The position numbers were made by a program, and so were the translations under genes. This document shows, one piece after another, positions 26,307 through 33,564 of a DNA stretch of 64,000 nt. The stretch lies in assembly GCF_001956295.1 (NCBI RefSeq), contig NZ_MRTD01000001.1, forward strand, positions 186,001 through 250,000, in the 5' to 3' direction. Position 1 is the stretch's first letter. Every line of letters starts with the position of its first letter. This DNA comes from Paenibacillus sp. FSL A5-0031. Its GTDB lineage: Bacteria > Bacillota > Bacilli > Paenibacillales > Paenibacillaceae. Below the pieces are notes generated by a model. That model was not told where the DNA came from. It did not search any database and was given only the letters and a program-made list of their open reading frames with translations.

Positions 26307-27119
26307 ATGAGTGAACTGATTGTAAAACCGAACCAAACTCCGGATCAGGAAGGTAATACCCTTCGGATTACTCCAGAATCTGCAGGGTGGGATTATGTTG
26401 GTTTTGAAGTGTTTACGCTAGATGCCGGACAATCACTTAGCCGTCTGACAGAGGAGCGGGAAGCTTGCGTTGTCCTACTTAGAGGAAAGGCTGACGTTTC
26501 TACAGAGAAGTCAGAATGGAAGAGCATCGGCCGCCGGATGAATGTTTTTGAGAAAATTCCTCCTTATTCCGTGTATGTTCCATCTGAGGATAAGTTCACG
26601 ATTACCGCATTAACAGACCTGCAAATTGCTGTATGCTGGGCTCCAGGCAGCGGTACGCACGCAGCAAGATTGATCGAACCTGGTCATGTTGGGGTTGAAA
26701 ATCGTGGTGAAGGCAGTACGCAGCGGCTCGTTCATAATATTTTGCCAGAAACCGCAGATGCAGACAGTCTGCTCGTCGTAGAAGTGTTTACGCCTGCCGG
26801 TCATTGGTCCAGTTTCCCGCCGCACAAGCATGACCGTGATTTTTTGCCTGAGGAATCATTGCTGGAAGAAACCTATTATTATCAAGTTCAGCCAGAGCAA
26901 GGATTTGCGGTACAGCGTGTCTATACTGACGATCGTTCGTTGGACGAGACGTTGACTGTAGGCAACGGTGAAGTTGTGCTTGTACCTAAGGGCTACCATC
27001 CTGTATCTGCTCCTCCAGGTTATGATGTATATTATTTGAACGTAATGGCGGGGCCTGTTCGTATTTGGAAGTTTTATAACGATCCGGATCACGCTTGGCT
27101 GATGCCGAAGCCACGATAA
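26307..27119 (+). CDS. iolB: 5-deoxy-glucuronate isomerase
   Basis: A 270-residue bicupin that isomerises 5-deoxy-glucuronate to 5-keto-2-deoxygluconate, the step between IolD and IolC. GHWSSFPPHKHDRDFLPEES near residue 172 contains the His/Glu metal ligands, and the segment ETYYYQVQPEQGFAVQRVY with the later VLVPKGYHPV is typical of IolB. Length agrees with B. subtilis IolB (271). ATG 26307 is nine bases after GGGGAGG. TTG 26301 is a weaker alternative. It is the last gene before a strong terminator. Confidence 0.92.
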   Translation: MSELIVKPNQTPDQEGNTLRITPESAGWDYVGFEVFTLDAGQSLSRLTEEREACVVLLRGKADVSTEKSEWKSIGRRMNVFEKIPPYSVYVPSEDKFTITALTDLQIAVCWAPGSGTHAARLIEPGHVGVENRGEGSTQRLVHNILPETADADSLLVVEVFTPAGHWSSFPPHKHDRDFLPEESLLEETYYYQVQPEQGFAVQRVYTDDRSLDETLTVGNGEVVLVPKGYHPVSAPPGYDVYYLNVMAGPVRIWKFYNDPDHAWLMPKPR

Positions 27120-27153
27120 GATCTATATAACGAGGATTAAAATGCTACAATTG

Positions 27154-27199
27154 AAAGAGAGCAATGTCATTTGTAATGATGGCATTGCTCTCTTTTTAA
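27154..27199 (+). terminator. Terminator of the iol operon
   Basis: A 13-bp stem (27154-27166 with 27183-27195, core AAAGAGAGCAATG) followed by TTTTT. Confidence 0.85.
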
Positions 27200-27216
27200 T
27201 TTCGATTACTCAAAAC

Positions 27217-27245
27217 TTGACATCCCATTCTGTAACTAATATTAT
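27217..27245 (+). promoter_or_regulatory. Sigma-A promoter of the HesB-like gene
   Basis: TTGACA (27217-27222), 17 bp, TATTAT (27240-27245): a near-consensus vegetative promoter. Confidence 0.75.
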
Positions 27246-27280
27246 TACAGTAAGTCAAAAAAGAATAGAGGACATAAAGC

Positions 27281-27580
27281 ATGAAATGCAAAATTAATCG
27301 AAATGCAGCAACCGTTTTAAAAAAGATGTTGAGCAGTAATGAATCGGAAGGGAAGATGATTCGTGTTTTTATAACTCAGAATCATGGAGATCATGGTCAT
27401 TATGATATAAAGCTGGATACACCTACTGAACATGATGAAATTGTAAAAACAGACAAAGACATTGAAATTGTATTAGATAAACGTGAACCGCTATTAGACG
27501 GGGTTTGGATTCAATATTTTTATGTGCCGGAAGAAGGTTTCTTCATAACGAACCCTTCTACAGGTTTTCTTGAGAAATAA
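27281..27580 (+). CDS. HesB/IscA-like domain protein without cysteine ligands
   Basis: A 99-residue protein resembling the HesB/YneR group of iron-sulfur biosynthesis family proteins. The pattern runs NRNAATVLKKML, then KMIRVFITQNHGDHGHYDIKL and a C-terminal IQYFYVPEEGFFITNPS, in the order of an A-type carrier fold. The only Cys is residue 3, and the C-X(n)-C-G-C ligands of true IscA/SufA are missing, so it probably does not carry clusters in the usual way. It has its own near-consensus promoter and a terminator, so it is a monocistron. Function is unknown. Confidence 0.65.
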   Translation: MKCKINRNAATVLKKMLSSNESEGKMIRVFITQNHGDHGHYDIKLDTPTEHDEIVKTDKDIEIVLDKREPLLDGVWIQYFYVPEEGFFITNPSTGFLEK

Positions 27581-27921
27581 GGTTTAAAATATTGATGGTC
27601 AACAGGGAGGATGCAAAAATGCATCCTCTTTAAGCATTTATAGAGAGTACATGATAGGATAATGATATTGTCCGATTGCTTGAAACCCTACAGATGGACA
27701 AAGTCCGGTAATGGAGTTCTGACGACTGCATAAAACGAAAATGCAGGATAGTTTAACTTCTTCGCGAATATTTAATATCAATTAATTAATCATTATGGAA
27801 TCTAAAAGCAACTGGCCATTTATCTAAGTAAGGGGAAAAAAATCGACCTTATCAAGGACCAGAATGTAAGAGATGAAAGACTTCTCTGAAAGATAACTTA
27901 TTATTTTTAGGAGGGCACAAC
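27581..27921. other. 341-nt gap with a terminator and no visible gene
   Basis: A terminator hairpin with a 9-bp perfect stem (27607-27615 with 27620-27628, loop AAAA, then CTTT) closes the preceding gene. The remaining AT-rich 290 nt show no convincing reading frame, dyad or promoter. Confidence 0.5.
27607..27631 (+). terminator. Terminator of the HesB-like gene
   Basis: GAGGATGCA (27607-27615) pairs with TGCATCCTC (27620-27628), loop AAAA, short T run. Confidence 0.65.
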
Positions 27922-28290
27922 ATGGAAGTTTTTGAAGAGTATTTAGCAACTATCGTTAACCTAGAACATCGGAGCCGAGCGGAAGAAGTTTTAACTTGGG
28001 TAACTAAGAAATTTCCGAATTTAAAGCCGAAAATCGCCTGGAAGCAGCCTATGTTTACCGATCACGACACATTTATTATTGGCTTTAGCGTAGCCAAACA
28101 ACATATGGCTGTTGCCCCTGAAAAAGCAGGCATTAATCGTTTTTCTGAGGAGATTGTGCAATCAGGTTATGACAACACCAAGGAGTTAATACGTATCCCG
28201 TGGGCTAGTCCGGTCGATTTCTTATTACTTGAGAAAATAATCGAGTTTAATATTTTGGATAAGGCAGACTGTTCGACTTTTTGGCGGTAG
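27922..28290 (+). CDS. DUF1801 (YdhG-like) family protein
   Basis: A 122-residue cytosolic protein of the DUF1801/YdhG family, often annotated as iron chaperone in Firmicutes. The block [20 protein letters not shown] followed by [11 protein letters not shown] is the family hallmark, and the helical N-terminus and the final [19 protein letters not shown] complete the usual length. ATG 27922 follows AGGAGGGC. It stands alone between two terminators. The iron-chaperone label comes from remote similarity to frataxin-like folds and should be taken as tentative. Confidence 0.8.
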   Translation: MEVFEEYLATIVNLEHRSRAEEVLTWVTKKFPNLKPKIAWKQPMFTDHDTFIIGFSVAKQHMAVAPEKAGINRFSEEIVQSGYDNTKELIRIPWASPVDFLLLEKIIEFNILDKADCSTFWR

Positions 28291-28392
28291 TATAAAACCT
28301 AACATGAAAATTAGCTTATTCGCACTCGGGATATTCAGGGCTATCCAAACTGAAGTGAAATATATTTACTAATTGGAAAACCAGTGAGCAAG

Positions 28393-28424
28393 AGCGTAGG
28401 CACAAATGTGCTTACGCTTTTTTT
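28393..28424 (+). terminator. Terminator of the DUF1801 gene
   Basis: Stem AGCGTAGGCAC (28393-28403) with GTGCTTACGCT (28408-28418), followed by T6. Confidence 0.8.
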
Positions 28425-28543
28425 CATGTTTCAACGGGAATATAGAAATAGGAGGAAGTAATTGTCTAAGTTAAGGTATAATATGGTAGAAAACAACTTT
28501 GTTGTAAATTCATACGTAGTGGGAGTATTGGAGGGGAGCAAAG

Positions 28544-28801
28544 ATCAAGAAGAAAAATTGGATTGTTTTATCAGTTATCTGTTTTCTCTTAGGATTGTTA
28601 GCTTGGTGGACTGATATTTTATTTGATCATATGTACAAATTGTGGTTGCTTACCTTTCTAATAAATCCTATAGGATTTTTATTTGGGCTGCTTGGAAGAA
28701 GTAAATGGGGAATGATCTCCAATGCACTAATGACCATCAGTGTTTTTATTTTTATGTTTATTGGATACTTAATTGCTGCCCTTTTTGGAGGACAGCCGTG
28801 A
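28544..28801 (+). CDS. Small membrane protein with non-canonical start (unrecognised)
   Basis: I do not recognise this protein. Read from ATC 28544 it has 85 residues: a basic start (KKKNW), a first membrane segment (WIVLSVICFLLGLLAWW), a short loop, and two more hydrophobic segments (LWLLTFLINPIGFLFGLL and MTISVFIFMFIGYLIAALF). No ATG, GTG or TTG occurs in this frame between the upstream stop at 28517-28519 and TTG 28595, and using TTG 28595 would cut the first membrane segment. GGAGGGGAG at 28530-28538 is well spaced for ATC 28544. The next gene follows 51 nt downstream. Confidence 0.5.
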   Translation: MKKKNWIVLSVICFLLGLLAWWTDILFDHMYKLWLLTFLINPIGFLFGLLGRSKWGMISNALMTISVFIFMFIGYLIAALFGGQP

Positions 28802-28852
28802 AATTAAAGTAATCATTTCGAAACCATTGATTTATAAAAAGGGAGGTATTGT

Positions 28853-29287
28853 ATGAAGAGAAAGCATTTAATTTTCTTTATTTTGATCACTTCTTTATTA
28901 TTTTCAGGTAATTTATCAGCAACTTCATGGGCAAATGAATTTGTTGTTTGGCATGGTTATGTTTATGTAATAAGTGATGAGTACGTAACAGATATACATA
29001 AAAAGATTGGGCATGTCACTGTATATTCAGATATGGAAACCTATACTGGCAATTACTCTAACTCATATAAGAAGGGCACTAAATATTATTCAATTAAAGG
29101 TATTAGTACAGATGAAGCGATCGCAGTTCAACATAAAGATGGGAAGTTTATAAAAGCAAACCGAGATGGAAAATTCAAAGGAGAGAATACTGATTACTCA
29201 GGTTTAGTGAGAAATGTGATTATTATTTGTCTGTTAGCCATTTTGGTTATCTTTCTCGTTAGAAACAGAAATAAGAAGCGGACTTAA
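28853..29287 (+). CDS. Secreted or membrane-anchored protein of unknown function
   Basis: I do not recognise this 144-residue protein. It has an N-terminal signal peptide (KRKHLIFFILITSLLFSG, cleavage probably near SWA-N), an extracytoplasmic part of about 90 residues rich in Tyr, Lys and Gly (short beta-type stretches such as VVWHGYVYVISDEYV), and a C-terminal membrane helix (NVIIICLLAILVIFLV) followed by a basic RNRNKKRT tail, which gives an outside-facing type I topology. ATG 28853 follows GGGAGG. It may form an operon with the small membrane protein just upstream, and a strong terminator follows. Confidence 0.65.
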   Translation: MKRKHLIFFILITSLLFSGNLSATSWANEFVVWHGYVYVISDEYVTDIHKKIGHVTVYSDMETYTGNYSNSYKKGTKYYSIKGISTDEAIAVQHKDGKFIKANRDGKFKGENTDYSGLVRNVIIICLLAILVIFLVRNRNKKRT

Positions 29288-29345
29288 CTCGTATAGGCAC
29301 TCTAGTATGTAGATTGTAAAAGTCAAATACGAGAGATTATAAAGG

Positions 29346-29390
29346 AAACAAATGCCAACCAGATGTTCTTGGTTGGCATTTGTTTTTTTA
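29346..29390 (+). terminator. Strong terminator
   Basis: A 15-bp perfect stem (29346-29360 with 29371-29385) followed by a T-run. Confidence 0.88.
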
Positions 29391-29412
29391 CTAGCACGTG
29401 GCTGAAATCTGA

Positions 29413-29438
29413 GCTGCTTTTTGGACGGAAAAAGCAGC
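29413..29438. other. 10-bp perfect hairpin upstream of the methyltransferase gene
   Basis: GCTGCTTTTT (29413-29422) pairs perfectly with AAAAAGCAGC (29429-29438) around GGACGG. No U-run follows on either strand, so it is not an obvious terminator. Confidence 0.4.
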
Positions 29439-29476
29439 ATTTACAACCTCAGGAACTTATGATAAATTGAAATTAG

Positions 29477-29512
29477 TTTCACATTATGAAATGGTGTTTC
29501 ATACAATGAAAC
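29477..29512. promoter_or_regulatory. Two tandem TTTCA-N5-TGAAA dyads before the methyltransferase gene
   Basis: TTTCACATTATGAAA-type dyad at 29477-29491 and GTTTCATACAATGAAAC at 29496-29512. Their centres are 20 bp apart, two helical turns, as for paired operators of a dimeric regulator. No such regulator gene is adjacent. Confidence 0.45.
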
Positions 29513-29544
29513 AAAATACTCATTTTATAAAAGGAGAAACAGCA

Positions 29545-30324
29545 ATGGGAGAATCAATAAAAGATCAAGTACAGAAGCAATTTGGAAAAAATGCTGCAAA
29601 ATATGTAACAAGCAGCCGCCATGCCAAAGGCGAAGATTTGGCTTTTCTTGTTTCATCATCCCAAGCCAACAAAGAGATGGAGGTACTTGACGTTGCAACA
29701 GGAGGCGGGCATGTGGCCAATGCGCTTGCACCGCTCGTCCGTCATGTGATTGCTTATGATCTGACAGAACAGATGTTAGAGAAGGCTGCGGAATTTATTC
29801 ATGGAAATGGACATTCTAACGTCGACTTCGTACAGGGGGATGCCGAGCTGCTCCCATTTGCCGATGCATCCTTTGACTTGGTAGCTTGCCGAATTGCAGC
29901 GCATCATTTTCCGAATGTGCCTGTTTTCGCTTCAGAAGCATTTCGCGTCATTAAGCCGGGCGGCAAGCTGCTTCTAATTGACAATGTTGCTCCTGAGAAT
30001 GAAGCGTTTGATGAATTTTACAATCAGGTTGAAAAGCAAAGGGACCCTAGCCATGTTCGTGCCTGGAAAAAGTCTGAATGGATTAACCTGCTGGAGAATA
30101 GCGGGTTTCGCCTTGACATCATGGTTCGTTTCCCCAAACCGTTTAAATTCCAAGATTGGTGTGAACGGTCAGATCTTCCCGAAGCGGAGCAGGCTTTACT
30201 TGAAACAAAAATGCTGCAAACCCCAAAGGAGATGAAGGATTTTTTCTTTATCCAAACTGATGAATCGGGCAGACTTACCTCATTTAGCGGAGAATCTGTA
30301 TATATTCAAGCGGTCCGTTCATAA
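29545..30324 (+). CDS. Class I SAM-dependent methyltransferase
   Basis: A 259-residue methyltransferase of the UbiE/Methyltransf_11 type that uses S-adenosylmethionine. Motif I is LDVATGGGHVANAL, followed by IAYDLTEQML (acidic residue for the ribose), FVQGDAELLPFADASFD (motif for the adenine loop) and LKPGGKLLLIDN-like VIKPGGKLLLIDNV. ATG 29545 follows AAGGAG at 29531-29536; earlier in-frame ATGs at 29467 and 29494 fall in the dyad region and lack a ribosome binding site. The substrate is unknown. It is convergent with the hydrolase gene across a shared terminator. Confidence 0.86.
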   Translation: MGESIKDQVQKQFGKNAAKYVTSSRHAKGEDLAFLVSSSQANKEMEVLDVATGGGHVANALAPLVRHVIAYDLTEQMLEKAAEFIHGNGHSNVDFVQGDAELLPFADASFDLVACRIAAHHFPNVPVFASEAFRVIKPGGKLLLIDNVAPENEAFDEFYNQVEKQRDPSHVRAWKKSEWINLLENSGFRLDIMVRFPKPFKFQDWCERSDLPEAEQALLETKMLQTPKEMKDFFFIQTDESGRLTSFSGESVYIQAVRS

Positions 30325-30357
30325 ATATTTCTTAAGTAAACGTCCCGATGTAAATAG

Positions 30358-30414
30358 AAAAGGGCTGCTCTCAAGTCAAGTAGGTTTAACTACGATTTGA
30401 GGCAGCCTTTTTAT
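30358..30414. terminator. Bidirectional terminator between convergent genes
   Basis: The arms AAAAGGGCTGCTCTCAA and TTGAGGCAGCCTTTTT form an imperfect long stem with A-run and T-run ends, serving both the methyltransferase (plus) and the hydrolase (minus). Confidence 0.75.
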
Positions 30415-30453
30415 TTGAACGGTGTTTGAACGCACATACGCTATGAACAGCTA

Positions 30454-31371
30454 TTATTGCTGCATATTTGCTGAATAAACATCTTTCCAGCGTTGGTTCT
30501 TTAAAATTTCAGCGTCTTTGCCCATAAAGGCGGTCATAGCTTGTGAATCATTCATTAACTGATATCTCATCCATGCGGTCAGATATCCTCTATGTTGACC
30601 GCCATCTTGTTCAATCGCCGTATGTGCCGCTCCTTTAGCCATCGCCATCATTGCCTGAATATGTGGATTTGCCTTACTAATCTCCACCTTGTTGGAGGAT
30701 GAAGGAGAGATAATAAAATCACGCGTTCCACTCATCACAAAAAAAGGTACCTTTATCGCGGATGTGTCATAAACATCCTCTGGATCACAATATTTCAGCT
30801 TCGGGAGCGCAATTGAGACAACCGTCTTGATGAGATCGCCATGTTCAAAGTTGGTGTGGGCGTTTATTACACCTGTGGAGCCTTGAGAATGACCTGCAGC
30901 GCCTATTTGATCTTTTTGAATTCGTTGATAGAACGGGCTGCCGGGCATATCGTTTTGTGCTAACATATAATCAATGGACGCAACAATTTCTTTTCCCGTT
31001 CCAGTTGTTGTGCTAAAAGTATCAATAACTACAAATCCCCAGCTAGCTAAGTGATGAAAAAGTTCATCGTATTGCTCAGGCAGCGCTCCTGTTCCGTTGC
31101 CCCAAGCAATGAGCGGATGAATTGATCCTTCTGAAATCGGGGAGTAGACTTTATATAGCTTTTCTCCTTGCTCATCTAAGACCTCCTGTGTTTCTACTTC
31201 AAATTCACCAGATGACGCATATTTCTCTTCCACGCTGCCCGTCTTAAAAGCAGCAGAAACGGAGTTTACCAGCAGAAAGGACACCGTAGAGAACGCAATC
31301 ATCATAATTAAAACAATACCGGTCGTCCATAATAGCCATTTGCTTCTGAGAACTCTCTTAATTTGTGGCAT
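30454..31371 (-). CDS. Membrane-anchored alpha/beta hydrolase (chlorophyllase/cutinase-like)
   Basis: A 305-residue alpha/beta hydrolase with an N-terminal signal anchor (KWLLWTTGIVLIMMIAF). The nucleophile elbow is GHSQGSTG, the oxyanion side is IAWGNGTGA, an acid is expected after PFFVMSGTRDFI, and the catalytic His probably lies near AAHTAIEQDGGQHRG. This is the layout of dienelactone/chlorophyllase-like esterases. The ATG at 31371 has GAGGAG six bases upstream, while an in-frame ATG at 31464 does not. It is a single gene with terminators on both sides. The substrate is unknown. Confidence 0.8.
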   Translation of the reverse strand: MPQIKRVLRSKWLLWTTGIVLIMMIAFSTVSFLLVNSVSAAFKTGSVEEKYASSGEFEVETQEVLDEQGEKLYKVYSPISEGSIHPLIAWGNGTGALPEQYDELFHHLASWGFVVIDTFSTTTGTGKEIVASIDYMLAQNDMPGSPFYQRIQKDQIGAAGHSQGSTGVINAHTNFEHGDLIKTVVSIALPKLKYCDPEDVYDTSAIKVPFFVMSGTRDFIISPSSSNKVEISKANPHIQAMMAMAKGAAHTAIEQDGGQHRGYLTAWMRYQLMNDSQAMTAFMGKDAEILKNQRWKDVYSANMQQ

Positions 31372-31564
31372 ACAAACTCCTCTCGCTATGACTAACGTGT
31401 ACGTTATCCGAAATATCAGGTATAATGCCGGATGATCATGATGATGAGCCTTATTAGTTTTCATAGTTGTTTAGTAGTTTTATTATACTCTATGCTTATC
31501 GGCAATGTTAATTTTCACATCAAACCGTTCGCAGTTCATATTAAGCTAGGGAGGTTGGACTAGA

Positions 31565-32095
31565 ATGCTATACGATTTAAAAGCTGATGCCAATAAGTCA
31601 ACTATTGTGGGCATGTTATTTTCCGCTGTAAAAGAGAATAACCAACGGCTGCAACTAATTACTCGTGGCAAGTCACAAGAAGAAGTAGATTACAAGGGAC
31701 CTGATCACAATTTTAATAGTACTGCTCAGTTAATCAAACACATCATGTATGTTGATCTGAATTGGGTTTATAGATTAAAGGGTCAAACACTTCCACAGTC
31801 ATTAAAGGAATTATATGGCCCTATGATAGATGAAAACAATAGACTTCCAATGGTTAAAGGGATATCTTTGAACACGTTAATGTCCAAATATGATGATGTA
31901 TTAAAAATGTTAAATGATTCATGTGCACAATTAACAGATGCTGATCTAGATAAAGTTGTTACATTTGGACATGAAAATGAAAAGCATGCAACGATACGTT
32001 GGGGCTTATGGCATATGGCTGACCATAGCCGCTATCATCAAGCTCATATTAATTTGCTTAGGAAATGGTATGGTGACAATTCGCTGTCTAAATAA
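31565..32095 (+). CDS. DinB-family protein
   Basis: A 176-residue four-helix-bundle protein of the DinB/YfiT-like superfamily. The three-His metal site is visible: the first in LIKHIMYVDLNW, the others in LWHMADHSRYHQAHINLL near the C-terminus. Family members include thiol transferases (bacillithiol S-transferase) and damage-induced proteins of unknown role. ATG 31565 follows GGGAGG. It is a single gene ending at a strong bidirectional terminator. I cannot say which subgroup it belongs to. Confidence 0.78.
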   Translation: MLYDLKADANKSTIVGMLFSAVKENNQRLQLITRGKSQEEVDYKGPDHNFNSTAQLIKHIMYVDLNWVYRLKGQTLPQSLKELYGPMIDENNRLPMVKGISLNTLMSKYDDVLKMLNDSCAQLTDADLDKVVTFGHENEKHATIRWGLWHMADHSRYHQAHINLLRKWYGDNSLSK

Positions 32096-32137
32096 GGGGA
32101 GAACTACAGCTATCATTTTTTTTGCACTGTAAAGATA

Positions 32138-32174
32138 AAAAAGAGCAAACGCTGCAGCAGCGTTTGCTCTTTTT
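32138..32174. terminator. Bidirectional terminator (17-bp stem)
   Basis: Arms 32138-32154 and 32158-32174 are perfectly complementary around a 3-nt loop and start/end in A/T runs. It separates the DinB gene (plus) from the minus-strand pair that ends at 32197. Confidence 0.88.
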
Positions 32175-32196
32175 GTTGATATAGCCCTACCTCACA

Positions 32197-32385
32197 CTAT
32201 TCAATTTTATCGAGAGATCTGTTTTTGGCGATATCTAAAACAAAATCCCCTAAATCATCATAACTCATTTGATTTAACTTCTCTTTGAGTGCTTCCGAAA
32301 TCGTCTCTTTTTCAAATATTCCTTTAATAATATCAATGACCAATTCAACCCTAGCCTGATGCCGTTCCTTCGTATCCATGCGCAT
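32197..32385 (-). CDS. Small hypothetical protein (possibly the remnant of a larger gene)
   Basis: I do not recognise this 62-residue helical protein. It begins MRMDTKERHQARVELVIDII, and the C-terminus KLNQMSYDDLGDFVLDIAKN resembles the helical tail of Rpn/PD-(D/E)XK transposase-like nucleases, but no nuclease core is present. It could be a tail fragment. ATG 32385 is placed after an AGGAG on the minus strand; an ATG at 32430 would add 15 residues. It lies just downstream of the sleB-like gene on the same strand. Confidence 0.45.
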   Translation of the reverse strand: MRMDTKERHQARVELVIDIIKGIFEKETISEALKEKLNQMSYDDLGDFVLDIAKNRSLDKIE

Positions 32386-32433
32386 TCCTATATTCTCCTG
32401 TTCTCGATAGGCGTTCTTCATTATCGGCAAAAC

Positions 32434-33072
32434 CTAAAGTGTAAACTGATGACTGCCTATTTTCTTAGTGGCTGTACGCGTCTTGAACCAAGCCGAATTG
32501 GTAATTATCGGATTAAAGAAAAACAACGCATTGCCAGTAGGATCATTCCCTTTTACAGCAGCTTTAGCGGCTTTGAATGCCGTTTGGTTTGGAATAAGCC
32601 AGTACTGTCCGTCTTTTACGGCAGAGAACGCATTGGGCTCCATAATGACTTCTTTTACTGTGTTCGGGAATTTTGAAGACTGAAGTCGATTCATGACAAC
32701 CGCCCCAACCGCCACTTGACCTTTATACTCTTCTCCTCTAGCCTCGGCATAGATGACACGTGCGAGCATGGAAAGTTCCTTTTTGTTGACCGACAATTTT
32801 TTGAGCTTCGCCCAAGTTTTTGGACCTACAACGCCGTCACCCTGGAGACCGTTCTTTTTTTGAAAGACTTGAACCGCAGTGCGGGTAGCCTTTCCAAAAC
32901 TGTTATCGATGGGCAAATTGTAAAAACCCATTGTTTGAAGCCGAAACTGCAGATCTGTAATGTCCTGTCCCTTGCTGCCAAGTTTCAACACGGGTGAAGC
33001 CTCAACTTTGTGATTGGATACGGTTGCGGTAACTAGTACGAGTAGGACAAATAGAGTCAAAAATCTGTTCAT
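32434..33072 (-). CDS. sleB: Spore cortex-lytic enzyme, SleB-type cell wall hydrolase
   Basis: A 212-residue secreted hydrolase. The signal peptide (RFLTLFVLLVLVTATVS) is followed by a PG_binding_1 domain (KLGSKGQDITDLQFRLQTMG, FGKATRTAVQVFQ) and the SleB/Hydrolase_2 domain from about residue 95 (ARVIYAEARGEEYKGQVAVG, with the catalytic Glu in YAEARGE). SleB-type lytic transglycosylases break cortex peptidoglycan at germination. The minus-strand start ATG 33072 follows AGGAGGG. No YpeB gene is next to it. A CwlJ-type or SleB-like vegetative enzyme remains possible, so the symbol is tentative. Confidence 0.82.
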   Translation of the reverse strand: MNRFLTLFVLLVLVTATVSNHKVEASPVLKLGSKGQDITDLQFRLQTMGFYNLPIDNSFGKATRTAVQVFQKKNGLQGDGVVGPKTWAKLKKLSVNKKELSMLARVIYAEARGEEYKGQVAVGAVVMNRLQSSKFPNTVKEVIMEPNAFSAVKDGQYWLIPNQTAFKAAKAAVKGNDPTGNALFFFNPIITNSAWFKTRTATKKIGSHQFTL

Positions 33073-33248
33073 GATGAATAAATCCCTCCTGATGCGAATG
33101 ATAGGTAATGATTGGATGGCATTGAGCGTTTATTCTAGCACAGCATGAATAGGATAATCTTGTTAAGATTTTCTCATTTACATGCCCCCCTGAAATCAAT
33201 AAAACGCGACGAAACCTTATAAAAGCAATACATAAGGAGTGAATAACG

Positions 33249-33551
33249 ATGGTGAATAATTACAAACGCTTCATTCAAAATCAATTCGAAAAAGCGAAGT
33301 CTACCGCTTCCGAGCTTATTTCTTCAAGGAATGAAGAAGAAGAAAAAGCTATTATAGAACTCAATCCACAACATTATGTTGAGCTGAAAGCAATCGCCGA
33401 TAAGCAGCATACGACCGTGCAAGCGATTATCGATGGCATCATAGTCCAATACTTGGCAAGCGCTCCATACGAAATAGCCCCGATCACGTTAGGCCAGAAG
33501 GAAGATAACCCGCTTTTGTATTTGGATGGTATTTGCAAATTAGAGGATTAA
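33249..33551 (+). CDS. Putative antitoxin-like small protein (ribbon-helix-helix type)
   Basis: A 100-residue protein. A basic N-terminal helix region (YKRFIQNQFEKAKS) is followed by IIELNPQHYVELKAIADKQHTTVQAIIDGIIVQYL, which reads as strand-helix-helix, as in RHH antitoxins. The C-terminus is acidic. The next gene starts 13 nt later and encodes a PIN-like protein, the usual toxin partner of RHH antitoxins. ATG 33249 follows AAGGAGTG. The call is inferred from order and secondary-structure pattern and is not certain. Confidence 0.5.
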   Translation: MVNNYKRFIQNQFEKAKSTASELISSRNEEEEKAIIELNPQHYVELKAIADKQHTTVQAIIDGIIVQYLASAPYEIAPITLGQKEDNPLLYLDGICKLED

Positions 33552-33564
33552 GGAGTGCTGACAG

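Noticed and set aside
27632-27921. Possible small RNA or gene remnant
   Set aside because: I see no promoter, dyad or meaningful frame beyond the terminator at its left end.
30358-30414. Attachment site or inverted repeat of an insertion element
   Set aside because: It is a terminator hairpin between convergent genes; no transposase or target duplication is present.
32359-32683. Plus-strand frames opposite the SleB gene
   Set aside because: SleB on the minus strand has a signal peptide and two recognised domains; the plus frames have no support.
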